From Cordyceps javanica (Eukaryota > Ascomycota > Sordariomycetes > Hypocreales > Cordycipitaceae): a DNA stretch of 64,000 bases. The notes under the pieces are model-generated. The model did not search any database. It worked only from the letters and a program-made list of their open reading frames with translations, and was not told the origin of the DNA. Made by a program: the position numbers and the translations under genes. Shown one piece after another: positions 33,806-44,400 of this stretch. The stretch's first letter is position 1. The number at the start of each line of letters is the position of its first letter. The stretch spans positions 2,790,001 through 2,854,000 of the forward strand of contig JAAECO010000005.1 in assembly GCA_036850795.1 (NCBI GenBank). The letters are read 5' to 3'.

Positions 33806-35846
33806 TCCGTTGCATCCATGTCTCGTCTGGCTTTACCTGCCAGGTAACGTCAATTTCTCGGGTGCCTAGCACAAGGTTCCCATCCTTGGTAGTGCGTAAC
33901 AAGGGTGCATTGTCCACTTGCTCTTCCGATTTCAAGTCCTCTCTTCGGCTGAGCGCGTCTGCTCTTCCGTTTTCGGATCCTTTACGGTATATGATCTCGA
34001 AATCATAATCCGTGAGGGTCTCATACCATCTGATTTGCCTTTTATTCAGGTCTTTCGTGGTCAAAAACGATGTGAGATTTTTGTGATCGGTGTAGACTTT
34101 AATCTTATGTTTTGCTCCCACGAGATAGTGTCTCCATTCCTTGAAACACTGAATGATGGCCATGAGTTCTTTGTCGTGAATGCCATAGTTCAGTTCAGGT
34201 CCGTGGAGTTTCTGTGAGAAGAAGGCAACTGGGTGCAATCTTCCTTCGTCATCTCGTTGTCCGAGCTGTCCGCCAAGGGCATAGTCCGAGGCGTCGGTTT
34301 CGACTTCATAAGGTCTCTCTGGATCAGGTGTTTTCATCACAGGTTCCTGTGTAACGAGTTCTTTGATTGTGGTGAAAGATTTTTCTTCTTTTTCTGTCCA
34401 CTTGAATTCAACGTCTTTCTTGGTTAGGTCAGTGAGAGGTCGTGATATGTCTCCGTATCCTTTCAGGAATTTTCGATAAAAGTTCACGAATGCAGTGAAT
34501 GCTCTCACGTCTCTGACGTTTGTTGGTGTTGGCCATTCCTTGATTGCTTTGATCTTGTCTTGGCACATCTGGATTTCTCCATGGGTAACGATGAATCCCA
34601 GGAATTGTACGCTGCTCTGGTGGAACTTGCATTTGGCTGCTTCCACTAGGAGTTTGTTATCTTGTAGGGTTTGAAGTACCTCGTGTACATGTTGCTTGTG
34701 CTCCTCAAGTGTGTTTGAGTAGATGAGGATGTCGTCAAGGTAAACCACAACAAATACTCCAATTTGCTTGCGTAAGATTGTGTCGATCATGGTCTGGAAT
34801 GTTGCTGGTGCGTTGGTAAGCCCAAAAGGCATCACTAGATATTCATAGTGTCCTTTGGTGGTCCTAAATGCTGTCATCCATTCGTGACCTTCCTTCATTC
34901 GTATGAGGTTATAGGCTCCTCTTAGGTCAAGTGTGGTGAAGTATTTTGCTTTCCCAACTTTGTCTCGTATTTCCACTGTGAGTGGTAACGGATATCGATT
35001 CTTGATTGTGATCTTGTTGAGTGGTCGATAGTCGATGCATGGTCGTAACTTTCCGTTCTTCTTGGGTACCCACAGGACTGGGTGTCCTGCTGGGGACTCT
35101 GATGGTCTTATGTATCCCTTTCGTAACATTTCCTCCAGATACTCCTCGAGTGCTGCGTCCTGCTCGGGGTTCTGGGGATATATCTTGTTGAACGTTGGTT
35201 CAGTACCGGGCTGGAGTTTGATCTCATGGTCCCAGCGTGAATGCTCCGGTAGTCCTGTTTCTAGCTCGTCGCTGAACAGCTTGCTGTACTTTGAGTATTC
35301 CTCGGGAATCTCCGTTGTCTCAGCTTTTGACTCTCTGGTGATCACATATATTCCTAGAGGTCTGTCATGATTCGGTGAAGGTGCCTTTCTGCGGCCGCTC
35401 TTCCTGCCGTAATCGCATCCTGGCGTATCCCATTGGAGTTGGCCTGTTCTCCAATTGACTCGGGGATTGCTCGCTCGCAACCAGGGTATCCCTAATATAA
35501 CGTCGTGTTTTGAGATCTCCGTGATGTCCAAGGTAAGAGAGTGGTTGTGGCCTTGTATGGAGACAGGAAGTTGCGCGGTTTCCTGATCCACAACTCCGTG
35601 GCCGTACTTGACTGCTCCTCCTTCCACGGTCGTGAGTCGGTAGGGCTCGTTCTTTTTGTTCCAAGGCAATCGTAATTTGTTAACGAGATTTGGCGAGATA
35701 AAATTTCCTTGTGCTCCACTGTCTATCATTGCCTTGAGCTTGGTTCCTTTAATCAGGATATCAATCGTGAGGTGAGTAGCGTCACTGACGTTTGTGGCGC
35801 ATAGGGACCGACTAGATCCCCGTCGAAGAGTGGGTCTTACTGGCAA
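33660..35846 (-). CDS. Gypsy protease-reverse transcriptase-RNase H
   Basis: The aspartic protease is marked by AMIDSGAQGNFISP, reverse transcriptase by MPFGLTNAPATFQ and VVYLDDILIYS, and RNase H by ETDASDYALGGQL and YTDHKNL. The frame has no ATG near its beginning and is open upstream into the end of gag. It lies in the -1 frame relative to gag, so it is probably made by ribosomal frameshifting at GGGAAAC (35858-35864). It ends prematurely at 33660, just past the RNase H connection, because of the frame change before integrase. Confidence 0.88.
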   Translation of the reverse strand: MPVRPTLRRGSSRSLCATNVSDATHLTIDILIKGTKLKAMIDSGAQGNFISPNLVNKLRLPWNKKNEPYRLTTVEGGAVKYGHGVVDQETAQLPVSIQGHNHSLTLDITEISKHDVILGIPWLRASNPRVNWRTGQLQWDTPGCDYGRKSGRRKAPSPNHDRPLGIYVITRESKAETTEIPEEYSKYSKLFSDELETGLPEHSRWDHEIKLQPGTEPTFNKIYPQNPEQDAALEEYLEEMLRKGYIRPSESPAGHPVLWVPKKNGKLRPCIDYRPLNKITIKNRYPLPLTVEIRDKVGKAKYFTTLDLRGAYNLIRMKEGHEWMTAFRTTKGHYEYLVMPFGLTNAPATFQTMIDTILRKQIGVFVVVYLDDILIYSNTLEEHKQHVHEVLQTLQDNKLLVEAAKCKFHQSSVQFLGFIVTHGEIQMCQDKIKAIKEWPTPTNVRDVRAFTAFVNFYRKFLKGYGDISRPLTDLTKKDVEFKWTEKEEKSFTTIKELVTQEPVMKTPDPERPYEVETDASDYALGGQLGQRDDEGRLHPVAFFSQKLHGPELNYGIHDKELMAIIQCFKEWRHYLVGAKHKIKVYTDHKNLTSFLTTKDLNKRQIRWYETLTDYDFEIIYRKGSENGRADALSRREDLKSEEQVDNAPLLRTTKDGNLVLGTREIDVTWQVKPDETWMQRIASHSKNDNYLDNWETKTHLRKEAGSFLYNERQYVPSTLQEQTCQRNT

Positions 35847-37540
35847 CGACGGCTGTCGTTTCCCGACTTCTTCCCTTCGGGTTTCCTCCGAATAGTGAGG
35901 AGAGTCATAGCTCCCTCCATTCTTTCTTCTTTGGAGCTTTGGCGACGGTTGGTTTGTCTGCCATTTCCGCTGATCGAGTTCGGGCTAGGCGAACGTCTTA
36001 CGATCATACTGTTTCCTCCATCCTCGTATCTTGAGGTTGTGGCACGGATAGTATAAGCGTTTTCATCCTCAGCGAAGTATAATCCGTTGTTCCTTTCTAG
36101 GACAAGGAATTCCTGCGTTCTCTGCTGGATTGTCCAGTGTCTGAGTTCGTCTTCTTTGTAAAGGGCTTGGCGAAGGGTCTGCTTAGGAAACCATCGGTAA
36201 TCGAGTTTCTTCCAGAGGTGCCGCACACAAGTGTGACATGGGCATGAAGCCCAGGAAATAGTCGAGTGATCGCGGTGAGTGGGACTGACTTCTGGATGCT
36301 TCCGACTAGCGCATAGCGCGATGTAGGTACTCTCGTCCATCAGTGCCATAAGCATAGCTGGGTCTGTCACATCGAATCCGGCTATTACCACTTGGTCGGG
36401 TCCTCCGTTTCCTTGTTGATTTTCTTTCGCAATAGCATAATACTCCTCTCCTGTCTTGAAGTTAGGAGTGGCTTCTTCCCCTTGATTCTCGTATGTGGGC
36501 TGAGTTCCGAATTCCCAGTCTCCATCTTCATCGGTGGTGTCGTCCACAGATGCGAGATCGTATTCACAGTCGTCTGGCGAATAGTAGACTTCGCTATTGG
36601 CCATACTGATGTTCCGCACAGGCAGTTCCTTACTGGCTGCGCTAACGTTTCTCCCTTCCGCTACTGGCTTCCATGGTTTCTTTGGAGCTTTGCATTTGTT
36701 GGCCATGTGTCCTGGTTTCCCGCAATTGTAGCATTTGAAGGTTTTCTTGTTCGCTGCGTCGAGTTCCATCGGGCCTGGGTGAAATCCATAGGCCGTGGAT
36801 CCTCCTCGTCGTCTGCTAACATTGGCTTGGTTTCGGCGTGGCTGATTGCTCTGCCGATGGCCACGTCCATTTCGTTCAAGTCGCCTAGCATAGAGTCGGT
36901 TATCGACTTTGATGATCTTGCTAGCGAATTCGTCAAAGGTGTCGGGTCGATCATCCTTTGCGATCTCATCTTTTACTTCTTCACGCAGTGCGTCGTAGAG
37001 ATATTCCATCATGCTTTCGTCATCCCAGTCGAGATGGGCTGAGATGCGTTTGAACTCGCGTATGAGGTGCTGGGCAGAACCAGTCTGTCGCAGCGCCTTA
37101 AGCTTGCGTGTTGCGGTTCGAATCTCATCGGGGTCTCCGAAGGTGGTCTGGAGTAACTCCTCGAAATTGTCATAGTCTCGGAAAATACGAGCGGTTTCGT
37201 CGTCCGGTGTTTCGTTATCAAGGAAGTCTCTGAGAGTAGGTTCCCACCATTCCATCGCCTTGCCGGTAAGAAGGTTACCAATGCAGAGAATCTGCGCGGT
37301 AGGGTTGGCGATAGTGGTGTTAACACGAAGGTAGGCTTTGGCTTGAGTGAGGAAGGTTCGCACATCTCCTTTCATCCCATCAAACGGTTCAGGTTTGGGG
37401 AATTTAGGAAGGGTGAGGGCTCCTCCTCCGTTGTTGTTTGCCTGGAGTGCCTGGATCTGGGCAGTCATAGCTTCAATCTGCTGGCGCATGGCTTGCATAG
37501 CCTGACCAGGATTGGTAGTAGCTCCGCTTGCGGTCGACAT
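35837..37540 (-). CDS. Gypsy gag polyprotein
   Basis: ATG 37540 to stop 35837, 567 residues. The N-terminal part has a short coiled coil (MRQQIEAMTAQIQALQ), followed by the retrotransposon gag fold (PKFPKPEPFDG; FLTQAKAYLRV; WEPTLRDFL). An Arg-rich segment precedes a CCHC zinc knuckle (CYNCGKPGHMANKC) that binds genomic RNA. Another 280 residues follow the knuckle, longer than usual, including a CPCHTCVRHLWKK segment. The stop codon lies 6 codons after the candidate frameshift site. Confidence 0.88.
   Translation of the reverse strand: MSTASGATTNPGQAMQAMRQQIEAMTAQIQALQANNNGGGALTLPKFPKPEPFDGMKGDVRTFLTQAKAYLRVNTTIANPTAQILCIGNLLTGKAMEWWEPTLRDFLDNETPDDETARIFRDYDNFEELLQTTFGDPDEIRTATRKLKALRQTGSAQHLIREFKRISAHLDWDDESMMEYLYDALREEVKDEIAKDDRPDTFDEFASKIIKVDNRLYARRLERNGRGHRQSNQPRRNQANVSRRRGGSTAYGFHPGPMELDAANKKTFKCYNCGKPGHMANKCKAPKKPWKPVAEGRNVSAASKELPVRNISMANSEVYYSPDDCEYDLASVDDTTDEDGDWEFGTQPTYENQGEEATPNFKTGEEYYAIAKENQQGNGGPDQVVIAGFDVTDPAMLMALMDESTYIALCASRKHPEVSPTHRDHSTISWASCPCHTCVRHLWKKLDYRWFPKQTLRQALYKEDELRHWTIQQRTQEFLVLERNNGLYFAEDENAYTIRATTSRYEDGGNSMIVRRSPSPNSISGNGRQTNRRQSSKEERMEGAMTLLTIRRKPEGKKSGNDSRRCQ
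35858..35864 (-). promoter_or_regulatory. Candidate -1 ribosomal frameshift site GGGAAAC
   Basis: In the gag frame the heptamer is read G GGA AAC, the canonical X XXY YYZ arrangement; slippage gives GGG AAA and enters the pol frame. GGGAAAC is a known functional slippery heptamer in retroviruses. The gag stop TAA is at 35839-35837. Confidence 0.6.
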
Positions 37541-37599
37541 CGTGAAGGTAAATACTGCTCAAGGTTTCAAGGTAACTCACTGAACAGGATTGATCAAAA

Positions 37600-38013
37600 T
37601 GTAACGGTGGCTTAAATCTAAGTCACAGATAGGTCTGTTTCTTAGGAAGTGAGTCAGGTTGAATAGCTACAGGGTAGCTAATGAGCAGTTCACAGTAGTA
37701 TCGTAGGCTTGTAAGTCCGTTAAGAGATTAACTCTCAATAGTAGAACTATTGCTTAGATTGATCAATAGAGATCTAGACTACCTAGCTATGGAAATACCT
37801 CCTCCTTAAGTACCCGTCTATCTCTCTATTGTAGGCTTGGATCGAAAGGCTCGACCTTTGATCCTCTAGATCCCATTCCTGGATCGATGGCTCGACGGCT
37901 CGAGTCCTCGATCCTGGGGAGGTCACGTGACCTCCGGTCCTTTCTGGGCGCTGGTGCGTCGAACCCTGGTCCGCCTCACTCAGCCCCGCGTGCATGCTGT
38001 AGTGTTCGTAACA
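37600..38013 (-). repeat. 5' LTR of the gypsy element
   Basis: Identical by eye over 414 bp to the 3' LTR at 31348-31761. The gag leader (37541-37599) starts directly after it with TTTTGATCAATCC. I do not recognise a tRNA primer site there, so self-priming is possible. It is bounded outward by the TATAT duplication. Confidence 0.93.
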
Positions 38014-38063
38014 TATATAAGCTTTATAAAACTTCTTATAATTCTTTAGCATTATTTATATAC

Positions 38064-38228
38064 CTTATTTAAATAAGTGGGCTATTTTGTAACCTTAATC
38101 TAATATAGGCTAAAGCTTCTTTAGATTTTATATGATTTTCTGATTCTATATATCTATCTAATTTTTCCTTAATTAAATAGGATTTCATACGTATAGACTA
38201 AATAACATAATCTTCAGAGCCATTAAGC
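38064..38228 (-). pseudogene. Copia gag N-terminal relic with RIP-type stops
   Basis: The minus strand reads LNGSEDYVI, stop, SIRMKSYLIKEKLDRYIE and so on to RLQNSPLI, stop, IR. The family usually has Trp and Gln at these two stop positions, so the changes are TGG to TAG and CAA to TAA. This is the part of the copia gag lying to the right of the gypsy insertion. Confidence 0.65.
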
Positions 38229-38299
38229 TTAGGAAAATTAACTTAATCTTTCCCTATATTTTCTATATTTTAGTATAAATTTATATAGATATAAATTTA

Positions 38300-38831
38300 T
38301 ATTATAATATAGTAGATTATATTATTATAAGATTTATTAGATTTTATAATAATTATATAATATATTTCTATTTATTATAAAGATATAATAAATAGACTTA
38401 TATATTATACCTAAAACATATAATATATAATATATTCTATAGTATTTTATAGAATATTATATTATAGATATATATAAATATATATCTATTATTATATAAT
38501 AGGTATTAATTCCTATTATATCTATAATATATCTTATATATTTTAGATAAGATATATTATATTATTCTTTCTAAGAAGTAATATATTATATAGTATTATA
38601 TATATATTATATATATATATAATATTTCTATATTATATTAAACTTAATATAGTTATTCCGGTCGTTAATATTATATAGTATAATATTATATAAAAATCGT
38701 AGGGGTTTATTTTCGGGATAATATATTGTGATATATTATAGGAATTTTTCGTAGGTATTTTAAGGTATTTTTCGAGGTATTTTTCGAGGTATTTTACCTG
38801 TGTCTTTATATAAGACTACGGGCTCATAACC
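38300..38831. other. Extremely AT-rich segment, probably rest of copia element
   Basis: The segment is dominated by TATAT-like text and repeated TTTTAGAT or AGATATAT blocks, with a short TATTTTTCGAGG duplication near 38765-38795. It could hold the copia 5' LTR, but no terminal repeat could be matched to the left end near 26705. Confidence 0.4.
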
Positions 38832-39263
38832 TGTTAGAGGTTAACGAGCGATAGGCTTAGTAAATAGAAGTAGAAGGATCGGAAACATGGGTTATTGTTT
38901 GGTAAGAAGGATAGTCGAAGTAAAATCGATAAAATCATTCTTCTATTTATGCGTATGTCGTAAAGGAGCTTACTTATTTTTATAGCAAAAGGCATAGGGA
39001 ATTACTAGATCTATATAGACGAAAAATGTGGGTCTATTCTAGTCTATGACTCAAATAAATTTAAGTGGTTCGTTATGACCTTATATAAGGTTAAGGTAGC
39101 TAAGGTGGCTAGTAGAGTACCTAGTATAGCTAGTGTAATTCTGTATAACTTTAATTCTAAACCTAGGTTAAAATAGGTAAGAGTATATGCGTTATAACGA
39201 GAAAAATTAGTTTATTTTTATTATAATTATTATATAATATAATATTCAGTTTATACCCCTATA
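38832..39263 (+). mobile_element. Second copy of the 433-bp LTR-like sequence, inverted
   Basis: The plus strand runs from TGTTAGAGGTTAACGAGC to ACCCCTATA. It is related along its whole length to 29185-29617 on the minus strand, with many single-base differences. Flanking bases (TAACC and ATTAT) do not match, so no target duplication is seen. It may be a terminal LTR of another decayed element. Confidence 0.65.
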
Positions 39264-40990
39264 ATTATTATATTGTCCGTTGGTCTGGTTTGGTCGTCCG
39301 GCCGGTGTCTGAGAAGGTCGGCCGTATGGTGGCTGACGTCCATCACCTGGCGTGGGTGGTTTTATGTCTTGTGGTTGTGGCTGATACGGCCGTTGGTCAT
39401 CCCGTTGTGGATATGGGGGCTTGTTCTGATATCTGCGATAGTCTGTACGTCCCGGTCGCCATGTCTGTGGTTGTGGCTGTCTTGACCATTGCGGCTATCT
39501 CTGGGTCCATTGGGGGCCCGCGTTGGCTGGACGTGCCATGCGTCCGAGTCTCTGGTTACTTTCTAGTACAGCCAGATCATGTACCGTGGTCCAGTGACTC
39601 CGAACCAGTTTGAGAAAGGACTGAGCTATGGTGGTCGGGTTTGGGGCTGGTACTATGGCTCTGATCTTTGGGTCTAGTGTGTCATAGACCTGTTAGATTT
39701 ATGCCAGCGGGTCTTAGTTAACCGCGCGTACGTCTCGCAGCACTCGTATGATATATAAGTCAATATTATTATGACCTGTTCTAGCCTAATCCAGTGGGTA
39801 GCTATATGACTTAAGTCTCTTGTTAGCGTCTGAAAAGGGCAGTTTAAATTAGGAGATAAGCTTCTTCACGATATCTACCATCGACGCCATAGCCAGGCAT
39901 TCCCTATCCGTTATCGTCAGAATACTAGTGTACCATTAGAAGGCCGTACCCTAGAGACATGTTGGCCAGACATCGCAAACTGCCTGTTCGCCGTAAGATA
40001 TGTAATGAGACATCAACTAATCCATGAAGGAATACACGCAAACATAGACCATGTCTTTGCCGCCGTTAGTCACCAGACTAGTGCTATCCTTATCTAGATA
40101 GGCTAAGTCGGGTTTGAAGAAACCGATATCGTTCTTGCGTAGTCCCTTAGAGGCGAAGGATAGGGCGTAACTAGGGACTGGTAACGTCTCCCGCACCGCC
40201 ATCATCGTCCGTACTACTATAGCACTAACGATCTAGGCAATACGTTCCTCCATTTCGCGGTCTAGGGGGTTAGTCATCCTTATATTCTGCTAGAGGGGAG
40301 CTAGACCTGGTAGAGCATGGCTTGACCCGTGGTTATAGTCTTCGTCTTAGTATGTCTGTTAGGCCGGGGGTCCAGCCATGCCACTAATGTCCATCGGGTC
40401 ATGGTCCTCCAATGGGTCTGGGGTAGCAACTGCCCTGCTCCTCTGGTCCTCGGCGATAGGGTAGCCGGTGGAGTCTCAGTTAATGCCAGACCAATGATGT
40501 CGTTTAGTTAGGTCGTACACCAGCCTTTTATTAGGTTCAGTTCCGTCTTTAGAAGGACAGAAGTGTTAGGCTCTCGTGCGCCATGACCGTAAGAACACTA
40601 GGAGGTCGGCAGGAAGGTCCAGCGTCCCGACCTAGTCATATGCGTAGCGAGTGAACGCTATCTGCCTAGTGATGTAGGCGTATTTAGTGCGGTCGAGCTC
40701 AGAGAAATGCGATTGTGCGTCTGGCTTCTGGCGGACAAGACACGCCAGAATATGTATATCTTATAGTAATTGTGTGGCTGATTCCGTGGTCTTGTCCATG
40801 GTCCTGTTTTTGTGGGTGGTCCCTTGACCCTTGGTTGATGGTGTTTGACTGGTTGTCTTTCGAGTGGTTGTCTTTCGACTGGTTGTTTTTCGACTGGTTG
40901 GAAGAAGAAAAGGCAAGAAAAGGGAAAATTGAAAAACTTTGGTCCGGTTGGACCAGTATTACTACCAATTGTGGAAGATATGTCATTGAA
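39264..40990 (-). mobile_element. Decayed gag of a fungal LTR retrotransposon
   Basis: At 40205-40017 the minus strand encodes a fragment with NDIGFFKPDL and a following KDMVYVCVYSFMD. This resembles the conserved gag N-terminal motif of fungal LTR elements (DIGYFxPD ... YRDVYxFxDRL). Near 39480-39370 a frame reads DYRRYQNKPPYPQRDDQRPY, the Arg/Gln/Pro/Tyr-rich gag tail typical of those proteins. Everything between is broken by stops and shifts. No LTRs or pol could be assigned. Confidence 0.5.
40847..40901. repeat. Short tandem repeat, 15-bp unit CGACTGGTTGTCTTT
   Basis: About 3.5 copies of CGACTGGTTGTCTTT with single-base variants (CGAGTGG; TTTTT). The repeat lies about 600 bp upstream of KMT6. 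Confidence 0.7.
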
Positions 40991-41492
40991 GTTGTCTAGC
41001 TAAGCTAAGGTCTGGGTCCTTGCCCTTGTGTCTAGTGCCCAGGTAGGGCACGTGACACTATCATGTCCTCAGAGGGACGCAGAAACTACCTGGGTTTTGA
41101 TCACCTTTTTTAGAAAACAAGAAAAAACAAGAAGCCGAAAAAAACCGCTCCGAGCAGAAATAGCTCCATGTAATCAGATACAGTGGTAATATGAAGAAAG
41201 TGCGCCCCCATCAATACGTACCGGGTAGCCTGGTGTGGGGGTGCAGTTGTATGGCGATGAGTGACCTCGAAATTGAAATTGCCAGACGCGCGACCGCGTA
41301 GGCGCACCCGTAGCCTCGCCACCACACCACTTTCCGCGACTACAACAACAACATCGCCCTCTTCCCCGGAGACAATAATACAAATCCGCGGCGCTTGCAC
41401 CCCAAGGGCAGCGGTTTTTAGTGCCATGCGCTTGTTAATGACCTGCGGAAGGGGACGCTCTTTGCGGATCGAACGGGATTGACCCTTGCGCC
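40902..41492. other. Upstream region of KMT6
   Basis: This is the boundary between transposon debris and normal genes. ORFs of about 70-150 codons overlap on both strands without domains. A CACGTGAC E-box-like site lies at 41049. I see no clear TATA box. Confidence 0.4.
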
Positions 41493-44400
41493 ATGTCGAG
41501 GTTTGACCGAGACGCCGATTCGCGAGCGTCGTATCCCGACGATTTTCGCCTACGATCTCCTGCCCAGCAGCCATACACCACCCTTTATTTTAACCCACCT
41601 ACCGCATACACCTGCCCACCAGCCGCAATCCCCCCGCCCTCCTCCATCCTCGCGGCTAATGGACCGCCTTCCCACCTGGCCGGCTGTGGCCCAAAAACAT
41701 TCACCCCAAGGTCTGGCACACCCGTCAGCTCCAAATTCCCGACCAGCGATATGCTGCAGATCGCACGGGAAATTAGCCCACCACCTCTTAGAAGGTCACA
41801 GGCACGAACCGAACCCCAGACATTAACTGCGAGCAACACCGGGCCTTCAACAGTACTGCAGCGTCACGATACCCCGATACAAACAACACAGCTCGCCACA
41901 CCGCCTTCGAGATCGTCTCGCGCCAGCACTGTGCAGAAGCATTGGAACGAGGCCGATCTCGCAAGCGCTCTGCAAGACTTGCTGAGAGGAGTGCGACAAG
42001 ATCATTCGCGACTGGTCACACAGGCGATTGAGGCCACCGCGCCTATAGAATGGCGCGTTCAACATGGTGCGAATCTCTTTGAAGGACTGGGGAATGGCCC
42101 TGTTCCGCATAGGAAAGGAGAGACGATGAGAATCAAGTTCAAGGTATGCTGAAAGCGTGGTGACCAAAGAAACCCTGCTTACGTCAAGAACCAGCAACAT
42201 TTGAAAGCTCGCAAGGATGCGCGCGAGGAGCATCACGAGATCATAGCAATCAAAACCATGAAGGACAGAGTCCCACGATATCGGTTCCATCATGTCGATA
42301 TAAAAAAGAACGTTCTCACGGCAAACACGATGTTGACTTTTGTCCCACACTTGCGGGATCTTGACAGCAGCGAGGAGTCGAAATATAACTTGTGGCTGAA
42401 AGAACTCGAGGAAATTGATACGAAATCTGGATTCAAGCCGATGAACCGGGAGGAAAAGGTCATACTCACAATCCAAACTGAGCGCGCAGCAACCGTATCT
42501 TTATATTTGGATACCTGGCTAGATAAGCTGGGTATACCCAATTGTACAAAGTCTGCGCTCGTTGCCTATATGGCTAGCCAAGATCTTGACGATAATATTG
42601 CGCCTCAAAAGAAGACGGACATTATTCGATCCAGCCGCGAGACAACTGACGGTGATCCGACCAGTCTTGAATCAAGAAAAGCTGCGGCACTATTCACGAA
42701 CGCTTTCAAAAGGGCGTTCGATAACAATGATATGGCACTTGCGAGTAAAATTGAGCTTCGAAGGATTCTATTGCTCGAGGAGTCTGTCGACGGGGTCTTG
42801 GACCCTAAACCTGTGGCAAAGGACGCAGCTCCTATACCACAAGGGGATGTGGATGAGATTACCGAAGCGCACCTTGCTACCTATAGCATTCTCGGCTGTC
42901 TCATTTGCTACAGCCATTCTTGCGACCATGGCGAATATGACAACAAGAACCTCAAACGGACTTTTTCCCTGGCAGCGGTGATGCCGCTAGCTGACCTTCT
43001 GAGGCAACGTCGGCGGAGGCTGATTACGGAGGACGCGGATACCCGCGAAAATGAGCTGCCGTGCCGGCGGCAATGCTATCTCTCTCCCCCCCCTTCAGTG
43101 GGCCAGATGCGGGAGGAAAGAAGCTGGCTGGAAGAGGAAATTGCGCTTTTGAAGTCTATTTTCTCGACAATGAGCCAAAGCAAGCTGCGTCGAGACCCAA
43201 TCTGCTTTGCGGCAGATATTCTGGATCGCGAATGTACTGCCGTATATGACAAACTTGATTCTCTAGCTGTTCAACTGCCAGAGGCTGTGCGTATCGAGCC
43301 TTCGCGAACCAAAATGCTGTCATGGTATGACAATCGCCGAAAAATTCTGATTGGAGACTGGCAAGACCATACAATAACACATGAGCACCAACGCCGTGAA
43401 ATAATCGAACCGTGTTCACACGAGGGTTCTTGTACACCACAAAACTGTACTTGCGTGAAGGCAGGCATCTTGTGTGAAAAGTGGTGCAAATGTACCGCAG
43501 ATACGTGCTCATATAAATTCACCGGATGCGCATGCCACGCCACAGGCAAGAGCTGCCAGGCAAAGCAAAAAGAAAAGCCATGCATCTGCGTTCAACTCAA
43601 CCGCGAATGTGATCCAGCGCTATGTGGAACCTGTGGTGCTCTGGAGAGAGCGGATCCGCACAATGCTGAATCGGACATGCTGCATGAGACAGGCTGTCAA
43701 AACTGTGAGCTGCAACGCGGACTCAGCAAGAAGCTCGTCTTGGGACAGAGTCAACTGGATGGAGTGGGATATGGGCTGTTCACGGCTGAGGACCTGGCGC
43801 AGGACGATTTCGTCATTGAATATGTTGGTGAGCTCATTACTCACGACGAAGGCGTCCGAAGAGAAGCTCGTCGCGGCGATGTATTTGACGAAGATTCCAA
43901 TATTTCTTATGTCTTTACGTTGCTGGAGAACGAAGGCATCTGGGTCGATGCTGCCATCTACGGAAACCTCAGTCGCTACATCAATCATGCATCTGAACAC
44001 GACCGCACTGGGTCCAACATCACGCCTCGAATCCTCTATGTCAACGGCGAGTATCGAATTAAGTTCACGGCTCTGCGAGACATTCGAGCTGGAGAAGAAT
44101 TGTTCTTCAACTACGGCGAAAACTTCCCGAACCTCACTAAGAAGCTGCTCGACACTAAGACAGGCGAGAAGCCAGCGGTTCCGCGGAAACCAGGGCGACC
44201 GCCGCAGTCAGCTGCCAACAAGGGCGTTGCAAGAAAGGCGCCGAAGCTGGAACAGAAAAAACTGGAGCGCAAAAAGCCCACAGCAAAGCGCAGAAGGCGC
44301 CGAACCGTTGCGAACGGTGGCGAGGACGAGGAGGAAGACATGCAAGCGCCATACATTTCTCCGCTTAACCGACCAGTAAAACGTAAACGAGGATTAGCAA

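Larger units (their letters stand above)
31348..38013 (-). mobile_element. Full-length Ty3/gypsy chromovirus-type retrotransposon
   Basis: The 6666-bp element has 414-bp LTRs identical by eye (31348-31761 and 37600-38013) and a TATAT target duplication (31343-31347 and 38014-38018). It sits in the copia element and reads on the minus strand: gag, then protease-RT-RNase H, then integrase-chromodomain. Normal base composition and intact long frames contrast with the RIP-affected host element, so the insertion is younger. The element has a frameshift between RNase H and integrase and an extra opposite-strand ORF near its 3' LTR. Confidence 0.93.
26705..38300 (-). mobile_element. RIP-degraded Ty1/copia retrotransposon, interrupted by a gypsy element
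   Basis: The AT-rich DNA at 26705-31347 and 38014 to about 38300 is one copia element on the minus strand, split by the gypsy element at 31348-38013. Order along the minus strand: gag N-terminus (38228-38064), gag zinc knuckle (31196-30663), protease (30576-30235), integrase (about 30000-28381) and reverse transcriptase/RNase H (about 28380-26900). Stop codons interrupt most frames. Where a family residue can be guessed, the changes are TGG to TAG (VIW in gag) and CAA to TAA, as RIP makes. CpA and TpG are visibly rare and TpA abundant. I could not define the element's own LTRs. Confidence 0.75.

Noticed and set aside
36392..37042. A 216-codon ORF opposite gag in the gypsy element
   Set aside because: It lies wholly within gag, has no motif or Cys cluster, and is probably a shadow, unlike the ORF at 31858-32472.
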